From positions 17,233 to 81,232 of the forward strand of contig JANQSC010000052.1 in assembly GCA_028284235.1 (NCBI GenBank): a DNA stretch of 64,000 nt. The letters are read 5' to 3'. Of the stretch, positions 14,907 to 24,378 are shown one piece after another. Each line of letters begins with the position of its first letter. Within the stretch, counting starts at the first letter, position 1. This DNA is from Opitutaceae bacterium. GTDB taxonomy: Bacteria; Verrucomicrobiota; Verrucomicrobiia; Opitutales; Opitutaceae. The notes beneath the pieces are model-generated. The model was not told where the DNA came from. It searched no databases and saw only the letters and a program-made list of their open reading frames with translations. A program made the position numbers and the translations under genes.

Positions 14907-17708
14907 CTACGCCGCCTCGATGGGGGCGTAGGGGTTGAACTCCCGTTTCTCCTCAAGCGTGTCGTCCGACTTGCGCTGCGGCGTCTTGTATTCGATCCCG
15001 TACTTCTTGAGAAGCAACCGGGCCTCGCCTGACCCCGCGTCGACGAGCTCTTTGAGCCAAGCGATAATCGTGTCCGGATCGAGCGACGGTATCCGCCGCT
15101 CCAAGTTCAAACGCGCGAGCTCGACGTGCGACTCGTGATGCCCCTGGTTCGCGGCCAGCATCAGCCACTGGACACCCGCCTCCAAATCGGGTTCGCCACC
15201 AGTCTCGGCGAGTCGTTTCCCCAGCTCGAATTGCGACTGGCTGTAACCAAGCTGAGCCGAGTCCTGCAAGGCCTTTTCCGCCTTGCCGCGATTCGCCCGC
15301 GTTCCAACGCCGTCCGTCAAGCATCGGCTCAGAAAGTAGGCGGCCCGCGCCGCTAGAGCCCGTTTCACTTCTAGTTCAGAGCTGCGCGTCTCTTCGAAAA
15401 TCGACTTGTACAAATTGTAGGACTTTTTTGGATTCGACTTGGCGAATCCACCCGCCTCATGCAGCGCAGCTAGCCGAAATCGAGCGCCATAGAACCCCTT
15501 CCCTGCAAGGTTGTCGAGCACGCGAAACGCCTCCTCCGGATCGTGCCCCGACCACTGCGAATCCGCCATAAGGTCCGCGTAGACGATCAAAGCCGAATAG
15601 TCCTCCGGCAGCAGTTTCTGAATCTCCGAGTGGTCTTCGTACTCGTCCATCAAGGTGAGATTCGTGGTATCCATTGGTCCATTGCTATTTAAAAACTCAG
15701 AAATCCAAAACGCCGCCTTCCCTCGGTTCTTCGGGATCCCCTTGCCATAAAAGTAATTGAAGGCCGTCCGCTTCATGGCGTAGCGATTCCCCAGCTCAGC
15801 CGCTTTCTCCCTCCAGTAAGCGACCTCGACGGGATCGTAGTCCGCCAGCAAGCCTTCTTCGTAGATTCGCGACAACTGGCTGCACGCGGCCAGATTTCCA
15901 CTCTCCGCCGAACGGGCGATCCACTTCAAGCCCAAGTCTACGTCGCGTTTGACGCCCTTTCCATTCAGATAGCAATTGCCAATGTTGAAGGCCGCCGTCG
16001 GATCGCCCTCGTCAGCCGCTTCTAAATAAAGTTCGCTCGCCTTCCATTCGTTGCGGATCACGTGGATCCCGTTATTGTAGAACACCGCCAAGCTGTTCTT
16101 GGCGGCGTCCAAACCCAATTCCGCGCTCTTCGAGAAGTAGTGGAACGCTTCTTCGATGTCCGGCTCAGCGCCAATGCCTTGCGCGTAGCAAATCCCCATG
16201 TGGTGCAAGGCGATCGGGTGATCCTGGGCAGCGGCGCTTTTCAGCCACCAGAACGCGGTCTGGATATTCTGCTCTACCGCTTCGCCCGTCATGTAGAGCA
16301 TCCCCATCGTGTATTGAGCTCTCGAATACCCCGAATCCGCCGACTGTTTAAACAGCTCGACCAGCGCCTGAGGATCCGTCTCCATTTCGACCATCCAGCC
16401 ACTCATCCTCCGGCGGGCCAAACTGTAGATGGCCCGGGCGTCGCCTTTCTCCGCCCATTGCAGACAGAGTTCCTTCGCTTCGTTGGAGTTGAGAACGCCT
16501 TCGTTGGTGAAACCTTCAAGCAACGTTTGCGCCGCGAGCAGCCCTTCATCCGCGGCGGACTCCAGCAGCTCCGCGGCCACGAAACGGTCGGTCTCCTCGA
16601 AGAGGCCCTCCTTCATCATCACCGCGAGATTGTACTGGGCCATAACCCAGCCTTGGGCCGCGGCCGCCTCGAATAGCTCGATCGCCTTTTCCGAGTCTTG
16701 ATCGACTCCCGAACCCCGGTAGTAAAGCACGCCGAGTTCCGACTGGGCTTCCGGATAGCCGCCGTTGGCCGCCATTTCGAGCAGTCCTGCGGCGAACACC
16801 GCATCGAAGTCCTCGCCTTTTGAATACAGAACTTGTTTCGCGAAATCCGTTTGCATCCGCAAAATCGTTTGCGAGATCGCCTTGCGCATTACTTCCCCGT
16901 ACTCCCTTAGATTCTCCATTTCCGAGACGTCCCCTCCCGGAATCGCGGCCGAGTCGAGGGAACGCCGCAACGCGTCGGACGACTGGAGATTCAGAAGCTC
17001 GAAGTACTCCTTGGCTTTGTCTACACTCTTGTCGATCTCTTTTCCTTCCGCGTAGGTGATCGCCAAATACATCGTTGCGTCCTGGTCGCCCGCGTGAGCG
17101 GCTTTCTCGAAAAGGGCGATCGCCTGAGGGATGTCCGCTTCCACCCCGTATCCGTTGGAGTAGATCACTCCCAGCAAGTAGCTCGCGCGGGACTTGGTTT
17201 TCCGGAGCATAGCGTATTCCTCGACGCGAACTTCATAGGTAGCGTCCGGATCGACGAGCGTTTCCAGCAACGCGCGGGCTTTAACGTAATCCTGCTCCAC
17301 GCCAAGACCCTCCATGTAGGACTCGGCAAGGCTGAGAACCGCCAGCGGGTAGGATTGGCTCGCCGATTCGGAAAACCAACGGGCCGCCTGCTTGCTGTTC
17401 TCAATTACTCCGATTCCATGCCGGTACAGGTTTCCGAGCGTGTTTTGCGAGCGGGCGTGACCCGCCACGGCCAATTTCTTAAGGAGGCGCGGGGCCTTTT
17501 TCAAACTCTCCGCGTCCCCTTGGCTTAAAAGCGTCAGGGCCTCGTGGTAGCTTTCCTCCTGAAGGGACTCGTCGTCTCGATAGTCCTTGTTCACCCCCCA
17601 GAGGGAACTTCCCGCGGCCGCGACCATCGCTAGGGCGAGCAACGCCGAGAGACGACACACCAAGGGCGAAACCCGAGGGAAGCCAGGAATGTAGCGGACT
17701 GGTAGCAT
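14907..17708 (-). CDS. Secreted Sel1-repeat (SLR/TPR-like) protein
   Basis: 933 residues, with an N-terminal signal (LSALLALAMVAAAGSSLWG), then some 18 or more Sel1-like repeats of about 36 residues. Examples are AQYNLAVMMKEGLFEETDRF and SRAQYTMGMLYMTGEAVEQN, with the recurring A-x-x-x-L-G-x-x-Y-x-x-G-x-G-V pattern. Such solenoids are protein-binding scaffolds in the envelope. No catalytic domain is seen. The gene lies 87 bases downstream of the DUF1080 gene on the same strand and may be read through, but its function need not be linked. Confidence 0.88.
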   Translation of the reverse strand: MLPVRYIPGFPRVSPLVCRLSALLALAMVAAAGSSLWGVNKDYRDDESLQEESYHEALTLLSQGDAESLKKAPRLLKKLAVAGHARSQNTLGNLYRHGIGVIENSKQAARWFSESASQSYPLAVLSLAESYMEGLGVEQDYVKARALLETLVDPDATYEVRVEEYAMLRKTKSRASYLLGVIYSNGYGVEADIPQAIALFEKAAHAGDQDATMYLAITYAEGKEIDKSVDKAKEYFELLNLQSSDALRRSLDSAAIPGGDVSEMENLREYGEVMRKAISQTILRMQTDFAKQVLYSKGEDFDAVFAAGLLEMAANGGYPEAQSELGVLYYRGSGVDQDSEKAIELFEAAAAQGWVMAQYNLAVMMKEGLFEETDRFVAAELLESAADEGLLAAQTLLEGFTNEGVLNSNEAKELCLQWAEKGDARAIYSLARRRMSGWMVEMETDPQALVELFKQSADSGYSRAQYTMGMLYMTGEAVEQNIQTAFWWLKSAAAQDHPIALHHMGICYAQGIGAEPDIEEAFHYFSKSAELGLDAAKNSLAVFYNNGIHVIRNEWKASELYLEAADEGDPTAAFNIGNCYLNGKGVKRDVDLGLKWIARSAESGNLAACSQLSRIYEEGLLADYDPVEVAYWREKAAELGNRYAMKRTAFNYFYGKGIPKNRGKAAFWISEFLNSNGPMDTTNLTLMDEYEDHSEIQKLLPEDYSALIVYADLMADSQWSGHDPEEAFRVLDNLAGKGFYGARFRLAALHEAGGFAKSNPKKSYNLYKSIFEETRSSELEVKRALAARAAYFLSRCLTDGVGTRANRGKAEKALQDSAQLGYSQSQFELGKRLAETGGEPDLEAGVQWLMLAANQGHHESHVELARLNLERRIPSLDPDTIIAWLKELVDAGSGEARLLLKKYGIEYKTPQRKSDDTLEEKREFNPYAPIEAA

Positions 17709-17795
17709 GATAAGACAGCAGACTAGGGCTCACCTAGACCAGCGCGAATCAGGGATTGTGCCAAGAAAAGAACGCATGGCGCCTTAGACATTCCC

Positions 17796-18521
17796 TTAGT
17801 CCACGACTGGGACGATCTCGGACGCCTTGGCGAAGCCCGGCGGCAGCTCCATGATGCGGATGTTGCGGAAATGGATTTCCGCCCCCTCGGACTCGAGGCA
17901 CAGGTAGCCTTTTTTGACCGAGGATTCCCGGACTCCATTGACGAATTTCCCGTTGATCGCCAGTTTCACAACGCCGTCCACGCAGACGACCAGGTAGTGG
18001 TTCCACTCGCCCTTGCCTTTGCAACGGTATTCCACGGACGAACTACGCTTGCCTCGGGGGTGGTCCGGAATCGTGGTGACCGTGCCCGCCCCGAAGAGCT
18101 CTCCGCTCACGTACTCGCGAACGCGATTATGGATTTTCGGGTAGTCGTTTTCGAGCATTTGCACTTCCACGCCATTGGGAAGCCGGTTCGCGCTGTTGAC
18201 TTCCCCCTCGCTCCATACGAACACCCCGGAATTGCCCCCCGACTCCAAGTGCATCCACTCGATCTCGAGGATGAAATTCTCGTACTGCCGGTCCGATCGC
18301 ATCACGCCGATCGGCGTGCCGCGGCACTTGAGAAGCCCGTCTTCGGCCCGCCAGGTATCCGGGCTCGTATTCACATCCACCCAGCCGTTCAGCGTCTCGC
18401 CATCGAACAGCGAGCGAAACTGCAACGGCTCGGCTGCCGACGCTATCCCGCTTGAAATGCAAACGAGCCCACTCAAAACAAGATTTCTAACACTTAAGGC
18501 TACGCTCATTTCACTCTTCAA
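17796..18521 (-). CDS. DUF1080 / 3-keto-disaccharide hydrolase-like secreted protein
   Basis: 241 residues, with a signal peptide ending near SGIASAAE and the family landmarks [44 protein letters not shown] and [10 protein letters not shown]. The fold is a concanavalin/laminin-G-like beta sandwich. Some family members cleave 3-keto-glycosides; others are binding modules. A later start at MSVALS is possible. It sits 39 bases after the end of a sulfatase gene on the same strand, which points to joint expression in glycan breakdown. Confidence 0.88.
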   Translation of the reverse strand: MKSEMSVALSVRNLVLSGLVCISSGIASAAEPLQFRSLFDGETLNGWVDVNTSPDTWRAEDGLLKCRGTPIGVMRSDRQYENFILEIEWMHLESGGNSGVFVWSEGEVNSANRLPNGVEVQMLENDYPKIHNRVREYVSGELFGAGTVTTIPDHPRGKRSSSVEYRCKGKGEWNHYLVVCVDGVVKLAINGKFVNGVRESSVKKGYLCLESEGAEIHFRNIRIMELPPGFAKASEIVPVVD

Positions 18522-18560
18522 TACTCACTTTTCACTCTTCCAGCGACTTGGGCCTGCGAT

Positions 18561-20441
18561 TCATCGCACTTCGCGTTTCGTCCCTTCGAGCTGGTTCAGG
18601 GCTCGGTTGATCACTCGAACCACGTATTTGCCTTGCGCATACAACTCTTCACGCGGCTCCAGGGCCGCATGCATTTCCGCGATCACCGGACGCGCCATGT
18701 CGTCGATCTCGTCGAGGACAATCGCCGCATGGAGACGTTCCCATTGCTCGCCTTCATCCAGTTCCCGAGCCAAGACCGGCAGGGCCTTTTCGGGTCTTCC
18801 CAGCCGGCAAAGGGCCCGAGCGGCAGCGATGCGAACGACCGCCGACTCGTCCGAGAGCGTGGACTCAATCGCTTTCGCCGCGCTGCTCGCCGGCCGGCCG
18901 ATATTGCCGATGCCCACGGCGCCCCAGTAGCGCACCGCTGCGTCGGGGTCGTTCAGGCCGTTGAGCAAGTCCGGCAGCGCCTTCGGACCCTCCGAAGCCT
19001 TGGCGGCGATTTCCGCCAGACGGCGATTGAAGGTCGGGTCGCTGTTTTGACGCAATATGCCGTACCGGTGGCCGATCTGCTTCTCGCGCTCGATTATTAT
19101 CGGCTCGGCGATCAATCCCGTGTCCCGGGTCCGTTTCACCCAATCCAAATGGGCGGCCCGCAGGCGTTCCAGCGTTTTCGTGTATCGGGAGTCGTCAGCC
19201 AGGTTGCGGATTTCGTAGGGATCCGTCCAAGTGTCGTACAATTCCTCCACCGGTTTGGTCGGGGAAAAGTAGTATTCGGCCGCGGGAGCGAGCTCGCCCG
19301 CTTCGTGCAGCCGCCGCAAATCCGCCATGGTCTTCCCTTTCTCCGGCGTATTCATATACTGATAGTAGGTCTTAAGCGGCTCGTAGTTTCGGATGTACTT
19401 GAATCGCTGGTCGCGAGCCATTCGGATGATGTCATAGCGTTCGTCCATGCGGTCGCGGGCGCCGAAGACAAACGAGCGCGCGGGCGATGAATCGGGGCCC
19501 AGGAACGCTCTCCCCTGCATCACCTCCGGCGCGTCGATACCAGCGAAATTGAGAACCGTCGGCCCGAAGTCGATCGAGCTTACCAGCCGGTCCGAAGCCG
19601 TGCCCGGTTCGCCCTGGCCTTCGACGCGCAGCGATTCGGGAATTCGAACGATCAACGGCACGCGCGTGCCCGAGTCGTAGAGCCAGCGCTTGGCCCGAGG
19701 CAGCCCGACTCCATGGTCCGACCAGTACATGATGATCGTGTTTTCGTAGAGGCCGTCCTCCTTGAGCTGGGCGATCAACTCGCCCGCCCAAGCGTCCATT
19801 GCGGTGATCAATTCGTAGTTGCGCTTCCAGTCTTCGCGGGCCGCCGGAGTTTCAGGATAGTACGGGGGGAAGGTCGTGAGCGCATCCGCGTCCTGACGCT
19901 GCTGCGGAGTCAGATTCTTGGTCACTTCTCGGTACTTTTCGGCGCCCGCGATCCCGCTTTCGTGGCAGCCGGTGAAGTTGAATACCGAGAAAAACGGTTG
20001 ATCTTTGTTCGGCCGATTGCGCCAGTGCGCCCGGCCATTCGACTCGTCCCAGACACCGTCCGGCGTGGTGAATTGATAGTCCTGCTTGCTGTTGTTGCTC
20101 GTGTAATAGCCCGCCGCGCGCAAGTAGGCCGGGAACGGGGAGACTTCGGGCGGGAGCTGGGCGTTCCCGCGCATGTGCTGCGTGCCCAGAGTCGTTTGGT
20201 ACATGCCCGTTATGATTCCGCTGCGGCAGGGAGCGCACACGCCCGCTGTGGTGAACGCGTGCGTATAGCGCACGCCCTCCTCAGCAAGCCGGTCCAGATT
20301 CGGGGTGATCGCATGCGGATCCCCGTAGCAGCCCAAATGGGCGCTGATGTCCTCGCAACTCAGCCAGAGAATATTCGGCTTTTGAGCCAACGCGAACGAG
20401 GGTAGAGACAACGATAGAATGAGACAGACAATACGTAGCAT
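18561..20441 (-). CDS. Secreted sulfatase with C-terminal HEAT-like repeats
   Basis: 626 residues from the ATG at 20441, which directly precedes the signal peptide (MLRIVCLILSLSLPSFALAQ). The formylglycine motif is C69-A-P-C-R73, with the second cysteine in the variable place of CxPxR. Metal-site residues are visible as SCEDISA early and YWSDHGVGL later. After about residue 470 come HEAT-like helical repeats (DPDAAVRYWGAVGIGNIG, ESAVVRIAAARALCRLG), an extension seen in some verrucomicrobial sulfatases. It should desulfate glycans in the periplasm after FGE activation. No FGE gene is in the window. Confidence 0.92.
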   Translation of the reverse strand: MLRIVCLILSLSLPSFALAQKPNILWLSCEDISAHLGCYGDPHAITPNLDRLAEEGVRYTHAFTTAGVCAPCRSGIITGMYQTTLGTQHMRGNAQLPPEVSPFPAYLRAAGYYTSNNSKQDYQFTTPDGVWDESNGRAHWRNRPNKDQPFFSVFNFTGCHESGIAGAEKYREVTKNLTPQQRQDADALTTFPPYYPETPAAREDWKRNYELITAMDAWAGELIAQLKEDGLYENTIIMYWSDHGVGLPRAKRWLYDSGTRVPLIVRIPESLRVEGQGEPGTASDRLVSSIDFGPTVLNFAGIDAPEVMQGRAFLGPDSSPARSFVFGARDRMDERYDIIRMARDQRFKYIRNYEPLKTYYQYMNTPEKGKTMADLRRLHEAGELAPAAEYYFSPTKPVEELYDTWTDPYEIRNLADDSRYTKTLERLRAAHLDWVKRTRDTGLIAEPIIIEREKQIGHRYGILRQNSDPTFNRRLAEIAAKASEGPKALPDLLNGLNDPDAAVRYWGAVGIGNIGRPASSAAKAIESTLSDESAVVRIAAARALCRLGRPEKALPVLARELDEGEQWERLHAAIVLDEIDDMARPVIAEMHAALEPREELYAQGKYVVRVINRALNQLEGTKREVR

Positions 20442-20631
20442 AGCGAAACGGGGGCAGCGTGACGAACGGGAAGATTGATACTCCTTTTTCCTGAAATCAA
20501 GGAGCCATTCGACATATTCCACCCAATCGAACCCGCTCCTAGCCCCATCATCGCCATTTCCAAGGGCACATTCCGCCCAAACAATTGACTAAGGCAGCAA
20601 GCAATCCCGTTTTATCTACCGCGTACCCCCT

Positions 20632-22005
20632 ATGAACTCCAAAAACCGCGCCGTACTCAGTCAAATCGCCATCATCGCTATCGTCGGGGCCATCGCCTAC
20701 GGACTCGGCTACCAAAGCGGCAGCGCCCGTCTCGCGAAATCGCCTGACGACGAATCCGCGACCCAAAGCCCTCAAAGCGAGTCCGCTTCGAACGCATTGC
20801 CCGAAGCCGATCGTCCGCCCAGTCCGACACCCGCGACCGACGCTCCCCCTCAAGCCATCGAATTGCGTGGGCGATCCCAAGCCTCCAACCAGATGACCGA
20901 AGCCTACGAAGCCGCCGCTGCCGACACCCAAGCCGCGCTCGCTAAAATCGACACTCTGAGCGGCCGGGCCCAGATCGAATTCGCCGCCGGAGTCTTCAGG
21001 TTCATCGCCGCCCACTCCGACCCCGCGGACGCCCTCACCATCGCCAACAGCCAGTCCGGAGCCGTCAAAGGAATCGCCCTTAGGACGCTCGTGGCAGAAT
21101 GGACCCAGGACCCGGCGCTCAACGCGCAAGCCAGCGCCGCCCGACAACGGCGTATCCAAAACATCGGCAACGGACGATACGGCCTTGAGGCGGAGCTCGC
21201 CAGCATCATCGCCCAGTCGAAAGCGCCGCCCAGTGTGGCCCGAGCCTGGATGGACGCCTTTAGCGATCAACCCGCTCGATCGGAAATCGTCGCTCGACTC
21301 GCTCCGAGTCTGCCCGGATTCGATCCCGCTTCCACCCTCTCCGAGACCGCATCCTGGACCGACTGGGAAAAGTCCCGATTGGAGAAAAGCCTGATTTCCA
21401 ATTGGGCCCAACGCGATCCGCAAGCTGCCTGGGAATGGTATTCAAATAGCAACGACAGCGATCAATCGAACTATTCCAGCGATATCCTCAACGCCTGGGC
21501 GCGCTCCAACACCAACGAACTCATAAACTCGCTGAGCGCGATCGAGAGCCCCGACGACCGGATGGACGCGATCGAAGCCATTTCAACTTCCCTCGCTCAA
21601 AGAGGCACCGACCAAGCCCTCGACTGGGTGGAGAGCCTCACGGATCCGGCTGAGCAGGACGCGGGTTTCCAAGCGGTTTACGAGAACACGCCCAAGGGCA
21701 TTGGAGCCGTGCTGCAAACCGAAAACGGTTTTCCGAAAATCGCTGAAATAATCCCCGGCGGGGCTCTCGACTCGACCGATCTGCAGCCCGGCGACCTCAT
21801 CATCGAGTCCACCGATACCGGCGGGGAACCGCGCGACCTTTACGGGATCAGCTTGGGCGAAACCGTCGGCATCTTGCGCGGCGCCCCCGGTTCCGAAGTC
21901 GAAGTCCGCGTCCTGCGAAAAAACGAGGCAACCGGCCAGCTCGAGGAGCGAACCGCGACCGTCGTCCGCGACCTCCTCATCCTCGAATCCCAAGGCCGCG
22001 GCTAA
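20632..22005 (+). CDS. Membrane-anchored helical protein with C-terminal PDZ domain
   Basis: 457 residues: one N-terminal membrane helix (about 9-27), a low-complexity Ser/Pro/Glu stretch (35-80), a long alpha-helical region with repeated Trp-containing pairs (AWEWYSNSN, ALDWVESL), then a PDZ domain from about 353 (KIAEIIPGGALDSTDLQPGD). No protease triad is visible. It is probably a periplasm-facing adaptor. It is divergent from the sulfatase gene. I do not recognise the central domain. Confidence 0.75.
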   Translation: MNSKNRAVLSQIAIIAIVGAIAYGLGYQSGSARLAKSPDDESATQSPQSESASNALPEADRPPSPTPATDAPPQAIELRGRSQASNQMTEAYEAAAADTQAALAKIDTLSGRAQIEFAAGVFRFIAAHSDPADALTIANSQSGAVKGIALRTLVAEWTQDPALNAQASAARQRRIQNIGNGRYGLEAELASIIAQSKAPPSVARAWMDAFSDQPARSEIVARLAPSLPGFDPASTLSETASWTDWEKSRLEKSLISNWAQRDPQAAWEWYSNSNDSDQSNYSSDILNAWARSNTNELINSLSAIESPDDRMDAIEAISTSLAQRGTDQALDWVESLTDPAEQDAGFQAVYENTPKGIGAVLQTENGFPKIAEIIPGGALDSTDLQPGDLIIESTDTGGEPRDLYGISLGETVGILRGAPGSEVEVRVLRKNEATGQLEERTATVVRDLLILESQGRG

Positions 22006-22031
22006 GGCGTCAAATAGGCAGATCGAGTTTT

Positions 22032-22386
22032 TGTCATCGCCCCGATACTTTCGGGGCTAGGAGTCCCGTCCCACCGAGCGCATGCGCGTCAACTTATCGA
22101 ATTTCTTGCTCGAGAAAACGCGCCGGGACGTCGCGTTCCACCCTAGACGCAAGCGGGGTAAGGTGGAACCCGACGTCCCGGCGGGTTTAAGTTGACGCGT
22201 ATGCGCCAAACGGGACGGGCCAATAGGATCCCCGGCAAGCCGGGGAAATAAGGTTCTAAAACCTCAAACTCCATGACCGCATTTTCGAAAAACCCCTTTT
22301 CACTAGAGACTAACTTTATTTGTCGACGAAGGAGACAACCTATTTGCCTCCACTCCGGTGGAGGCATCCTAGCGCAGCGGTGACGA
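22032..22386. repeat. Family C intergenic element, copy 1, with a nested family D hairpin
   Basis: The element starts TGTCATCGCCCCGATACTTT and ends GCGGTGACGA, imperfect inverted tips. It shares with 51157-51335 the order of blocks: CGGGGCTAGGAGTCCCGT, AATAGGATCCCCGGC, GGGGAAATAA, CCTTATTTG-like and GGAGGCATCCTA. Between CCCGTCCCA and ACGGGAC, where the other copy has four bases, this copy carries a 110-bp palindrome with outer arms GCGCATGCGCGTCAACTT and AAGTTGACGCGTATGCGC that contains a family D hairpin. The whole 22006-22438 gap consists of this composite. Confidence 0.65.
22116..22188. repeat. Family D long hairpin, copy 2 (nested)
   Basis: The unit runs from AAACGCGCCGGGACGTCGCG to GACGTCCCGGCGGGTTT with TTCCACC and GGTGGAAC in the arms, like the copy at 12916. 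It lies inside a family C element and has additional outer inverted arms that the other three copies lack. Confidence 0.8.
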
Positions 22387-22438
22387 CCACTCTTTCGAAT
22401 CGACAGCCGCAGCCGAGATGTATCCACTCCCCGCCATC

Positions 22439-22672
22439 ATGTCCGATCCAAAGCCCAGCAAAATCGAGATTCGCGGCGAAACCATCGAGCTCTGCCAACT
22501 GCTCAAGTTCGAAGGCCTCGTCCCCAGCGGCGGCGAAGCCAAGCAAGTGATCGCGGCGGGCTACGTCGACGTCAATGGCCAGACCGAAACCCGCAAGCGG
22601 CCCAAAATTGTCGTCGGCGATACCATCACCTTCCAGGACGAGCGCTACACCGTCGCCGGTCCCGCGACATAA
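22439..22672 (+). CDS. S4-domain RNA-binding protein (YbcJ-like)
   Basis: 77 residues from the ATG at 22439; an in-frame ATG at 22418 would add seven residues. The sequence ELCQLLKFEGLVPSGGEAKQ with VIAAGYVDVNG and KIVVGDTI is the complete S4 RNA-binding fold of the small YbcJ/YaaA family, thought to bind structured RNA. It precedes thyA by 63 bases on the same strand and may be cotranscribed. Confidence 0.88.
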   Translation: MSDPKPSKIEIRGETIELCQLLKFEGLVPSGGEAKQVIAAGYVDVNGQTETRKRPKIVVGDTITFQDERYTVAGPAT

Positions 22673-22735
22673 TATCGCCTTGCCGCGGATTTTTCATCGA
22701 CGCCGTCGGCTCCGGCAAGGAAACTTCTTCCATCC

Positions 22736-23536
22736 ATGAAGCAATACCTCGACCTGCTCCGACACGTCCTCGACAACGGCCACTATCGCGACGACCGCAC
22801 CGGCACCGGCACCTATTCCGTTTTCGGCGCCCAGGCCCGCTTCGATTTGAGAAACGGTTTCCCCTGCCTCACCACCAAGAAGCTGCACCTCCGCTCCATC
22901 ATCCACGAGCTGCTCTGGTTCCTCAAAGGCGACACCAACATAAAGTACCTGAACGACAACCGCGTCACCATCTGGGACGAATGGGCCGACGAGAATGGCG
23001 ACCTCGGCCGCGTCTACGGCGCCCAATGGACTGATTGGAAAACGCCGGAAGGCGGGAGCATCAACCAGATCGAGCAAGTCGTAGAGCAAATCCGCGCGAA
23101 TCCCACCAGTCGGCGACTCATCGTGAGCGCCTGGAATCCCGGCGAACTCCACTTGATGGCTCTCCCACCCTGCCACAGCCTCTTCCAGTTCTACGTCGAC
23201 ACCGAACGCGGCGAGCTCTCCTGCCAGCTCTACCAGCGCAGCGCCGACCTCTTCCTCGGCGTTCCCTTCAACATCGCCAGCTACGCCCTCCTCACCCTCA
23301 TCGTCGCCCAAGCCTGCGACCTCAAGGCCGGCGAATTCGTCCACACCTTCGGCGATCTCCATCTTTATAAAAACCACTTGGAGCAAGCGAAGCTCCAGCT
23401 CGAACGCGAGCCGAGAGAGCTCCCGACCATGCGGATCAATCCCGACAAAAAGAACATAGCGGACTTCGTGTTCGAAGACTTCGAACTCGTCGACTACGAT
23501 CCCCACCCCGGCATAAAAGCGCCCATATCAGTTTAA
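22736..23536 (+). CDS. thyA: Thymidylate synthase
   Basis: 266 residues, the usual ThyA length. It converts dUMP to dTMP with methylenetetrahydrofolate as methyl donor and reductant. The catalytic cysteine lies in [12 protein letters not shown]. Other signatures are [48 protein letters not shown] and [12 protein letters not shown]. The dihydrofolate it generates is recycled by folA 148 bases downstream on the same strand, a classic pairing, with an intervening palindrome. Confidence 0.97.
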   Translation: MKQYLDLLRHVLDNGHYRDDRTGTGTYSVFGAQARFDLRNGFPCLTTKKLHLRSIIHELLWFLKGDTNIKYLNDNRVTIWDEWADENGDLGRVYGAQWTDWKTPEGGSINQIEQVVEQIRANPTSRRLIVSAWNPGELHLMALPPCHSLFQFYVDTERGELSCQLYQRSADLFLGVPFNIASYALLTLIVAQACDLKAGEFVHTFGDLHLYKNHLEQAKLQLEREPRELPTMRINPDKKNIADFVFEDFELVDYDPHPGIKAPISV

Positions 23537-23567
23537 CACCAGAAACCGCGTATGGAGCTAGAGATTT

Positions 23568-23648
23568 GGAACCACGAATGAACGCGAATACACACGAATC
23601 AACGCGCACTGAATAGATTCGCGCGTATTCGCGTTCATTCGCGGTTCC
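23568..23648. repeat. Imperfect palindrome between thyA and folA
   Basis: GGAACCACGAATGAACGCGA at the left faces TCGCGTTCATTCGCGGTTCC at the right, about 33 bases per arm with a short loop. The text matches a widespread palindrome of the form GAACCACGAATGNACNCGAAT seen in many environmental bacteria. If transcribed it would be a strong hairpin between the two genes. It is unlike families B to E in this window. Confidence 0.8.
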
Positions 23649-23684
23649 TCCATCGCTTTCATTTCGAAACATCTAGACAATCCC

Positions 23685-24158
23685 ATGCCTTCAACCCGCC
23701 CCTGGAAAGCGATCGCCGCCATGAGCGAGAACCGAGTCATCGGCAACGGCAACGAAATCCCCTGGCGCCTTCCCGAGGACTTCAAGTGGTTCAAAGCCAC
23801 CACCATGGGCGGCGTCCTCGTTATGGGACGGAAAACCTGGGACAGCATCGGGCGACCGCTGCCCGGCCGCACGACCGCCGTCGTCAGTCGCTCCCAGCCG
23901 GAATTGCCGCAAGGAGTTGATCTTCTCACTGGCCTCGAAGCCATTGAGGAGAAGGCCTACACCGATCCAGTTTGGATTTGCGGTGGTTCCGAAATCTACC
24001 GTCAGGCCCTCCCGCAGTGTTCCGAACTCTACCTCACGCTCGTGAAACGAACTGTCGAAGGCGACGCGTTCTTCCCCGAATTCGAAAGCGATTTCCATCT
24101 CGAGACAATCGTCCGCGACGAATCCGAATTTCAAATACGCCACTACATTCGCAAGTAG
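23685..24158 (+). CDS. folA: Dihydrofolate reductase
   Basis: 157 residues. It reduces dihydrofolate to tetrahydrofolate with NADPH. The sequence shows AIAAMSENRVIGNGNEIPW (Trp and the loop over the active site), the substrate acid Glu in LPEDFKWFK, MGRKTWDSIGRPLPGR for NADPH binding, and WICGGSEIYRQAL. It is the partner of thyA upstream. Confidence 0.96.
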   Translation: MPSTRPWKAIAAMSENRVIGNGNEIPWRLPEDFKWFKATTMGGVLVMGRKTWDSIGRPLPGRTTAVVSRSQPELPQGVDLLTGLEAIEEKAYTDPVWICGGSEIYRQALPQCSELYLTLVKRTVEGDAFFPEFESDFHLETIVRDESEFQIRHYIRK

Positions 24159-24178
24159 ACGATACGAGTTCGGTTTTG

Positions 24179-24345
24179 AACAGTCGCCTAACGGCGAAAT
24201 GACGCCAACGCGTCACAAGGATCCCGCCGAAGCGGGACAAGGATCAACACCGCTATCGAAATACTCCTGTATCAACCTCAAGATCCTGTTCGCGAAGCGA
24301 TCCTGCTTCCGCGAAGCGGAATTTGATCTCGAAGAGATCACTGTT
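24179..24345. repeat. Family B hairpin element, copy 2 (inverted)
   Basis: It starts AACAGTCGCCTAACGGCGAA and ends GATCTCGAAGAGATCACTGTT-like sequence, so it is in the opposite orientation to the copy at 6732. Hairpins inside include GATCCCGCCGAAGCGGGA and TTCCGCGAAGCGGAA. It lies between the convergent folA and sulfatase genes, where it could terminate both. Confidence 0.75.
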
Positions 24346-24378
24346 CCAAAAAACAACGGTATATCCTGTTTAAATTCC

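Noticed and set aside
22418..22438. Earlier ATG for the S4 protein
   Set aside because: The seven added residues are not family-like; the ATG at 22439 begins at the usual place.
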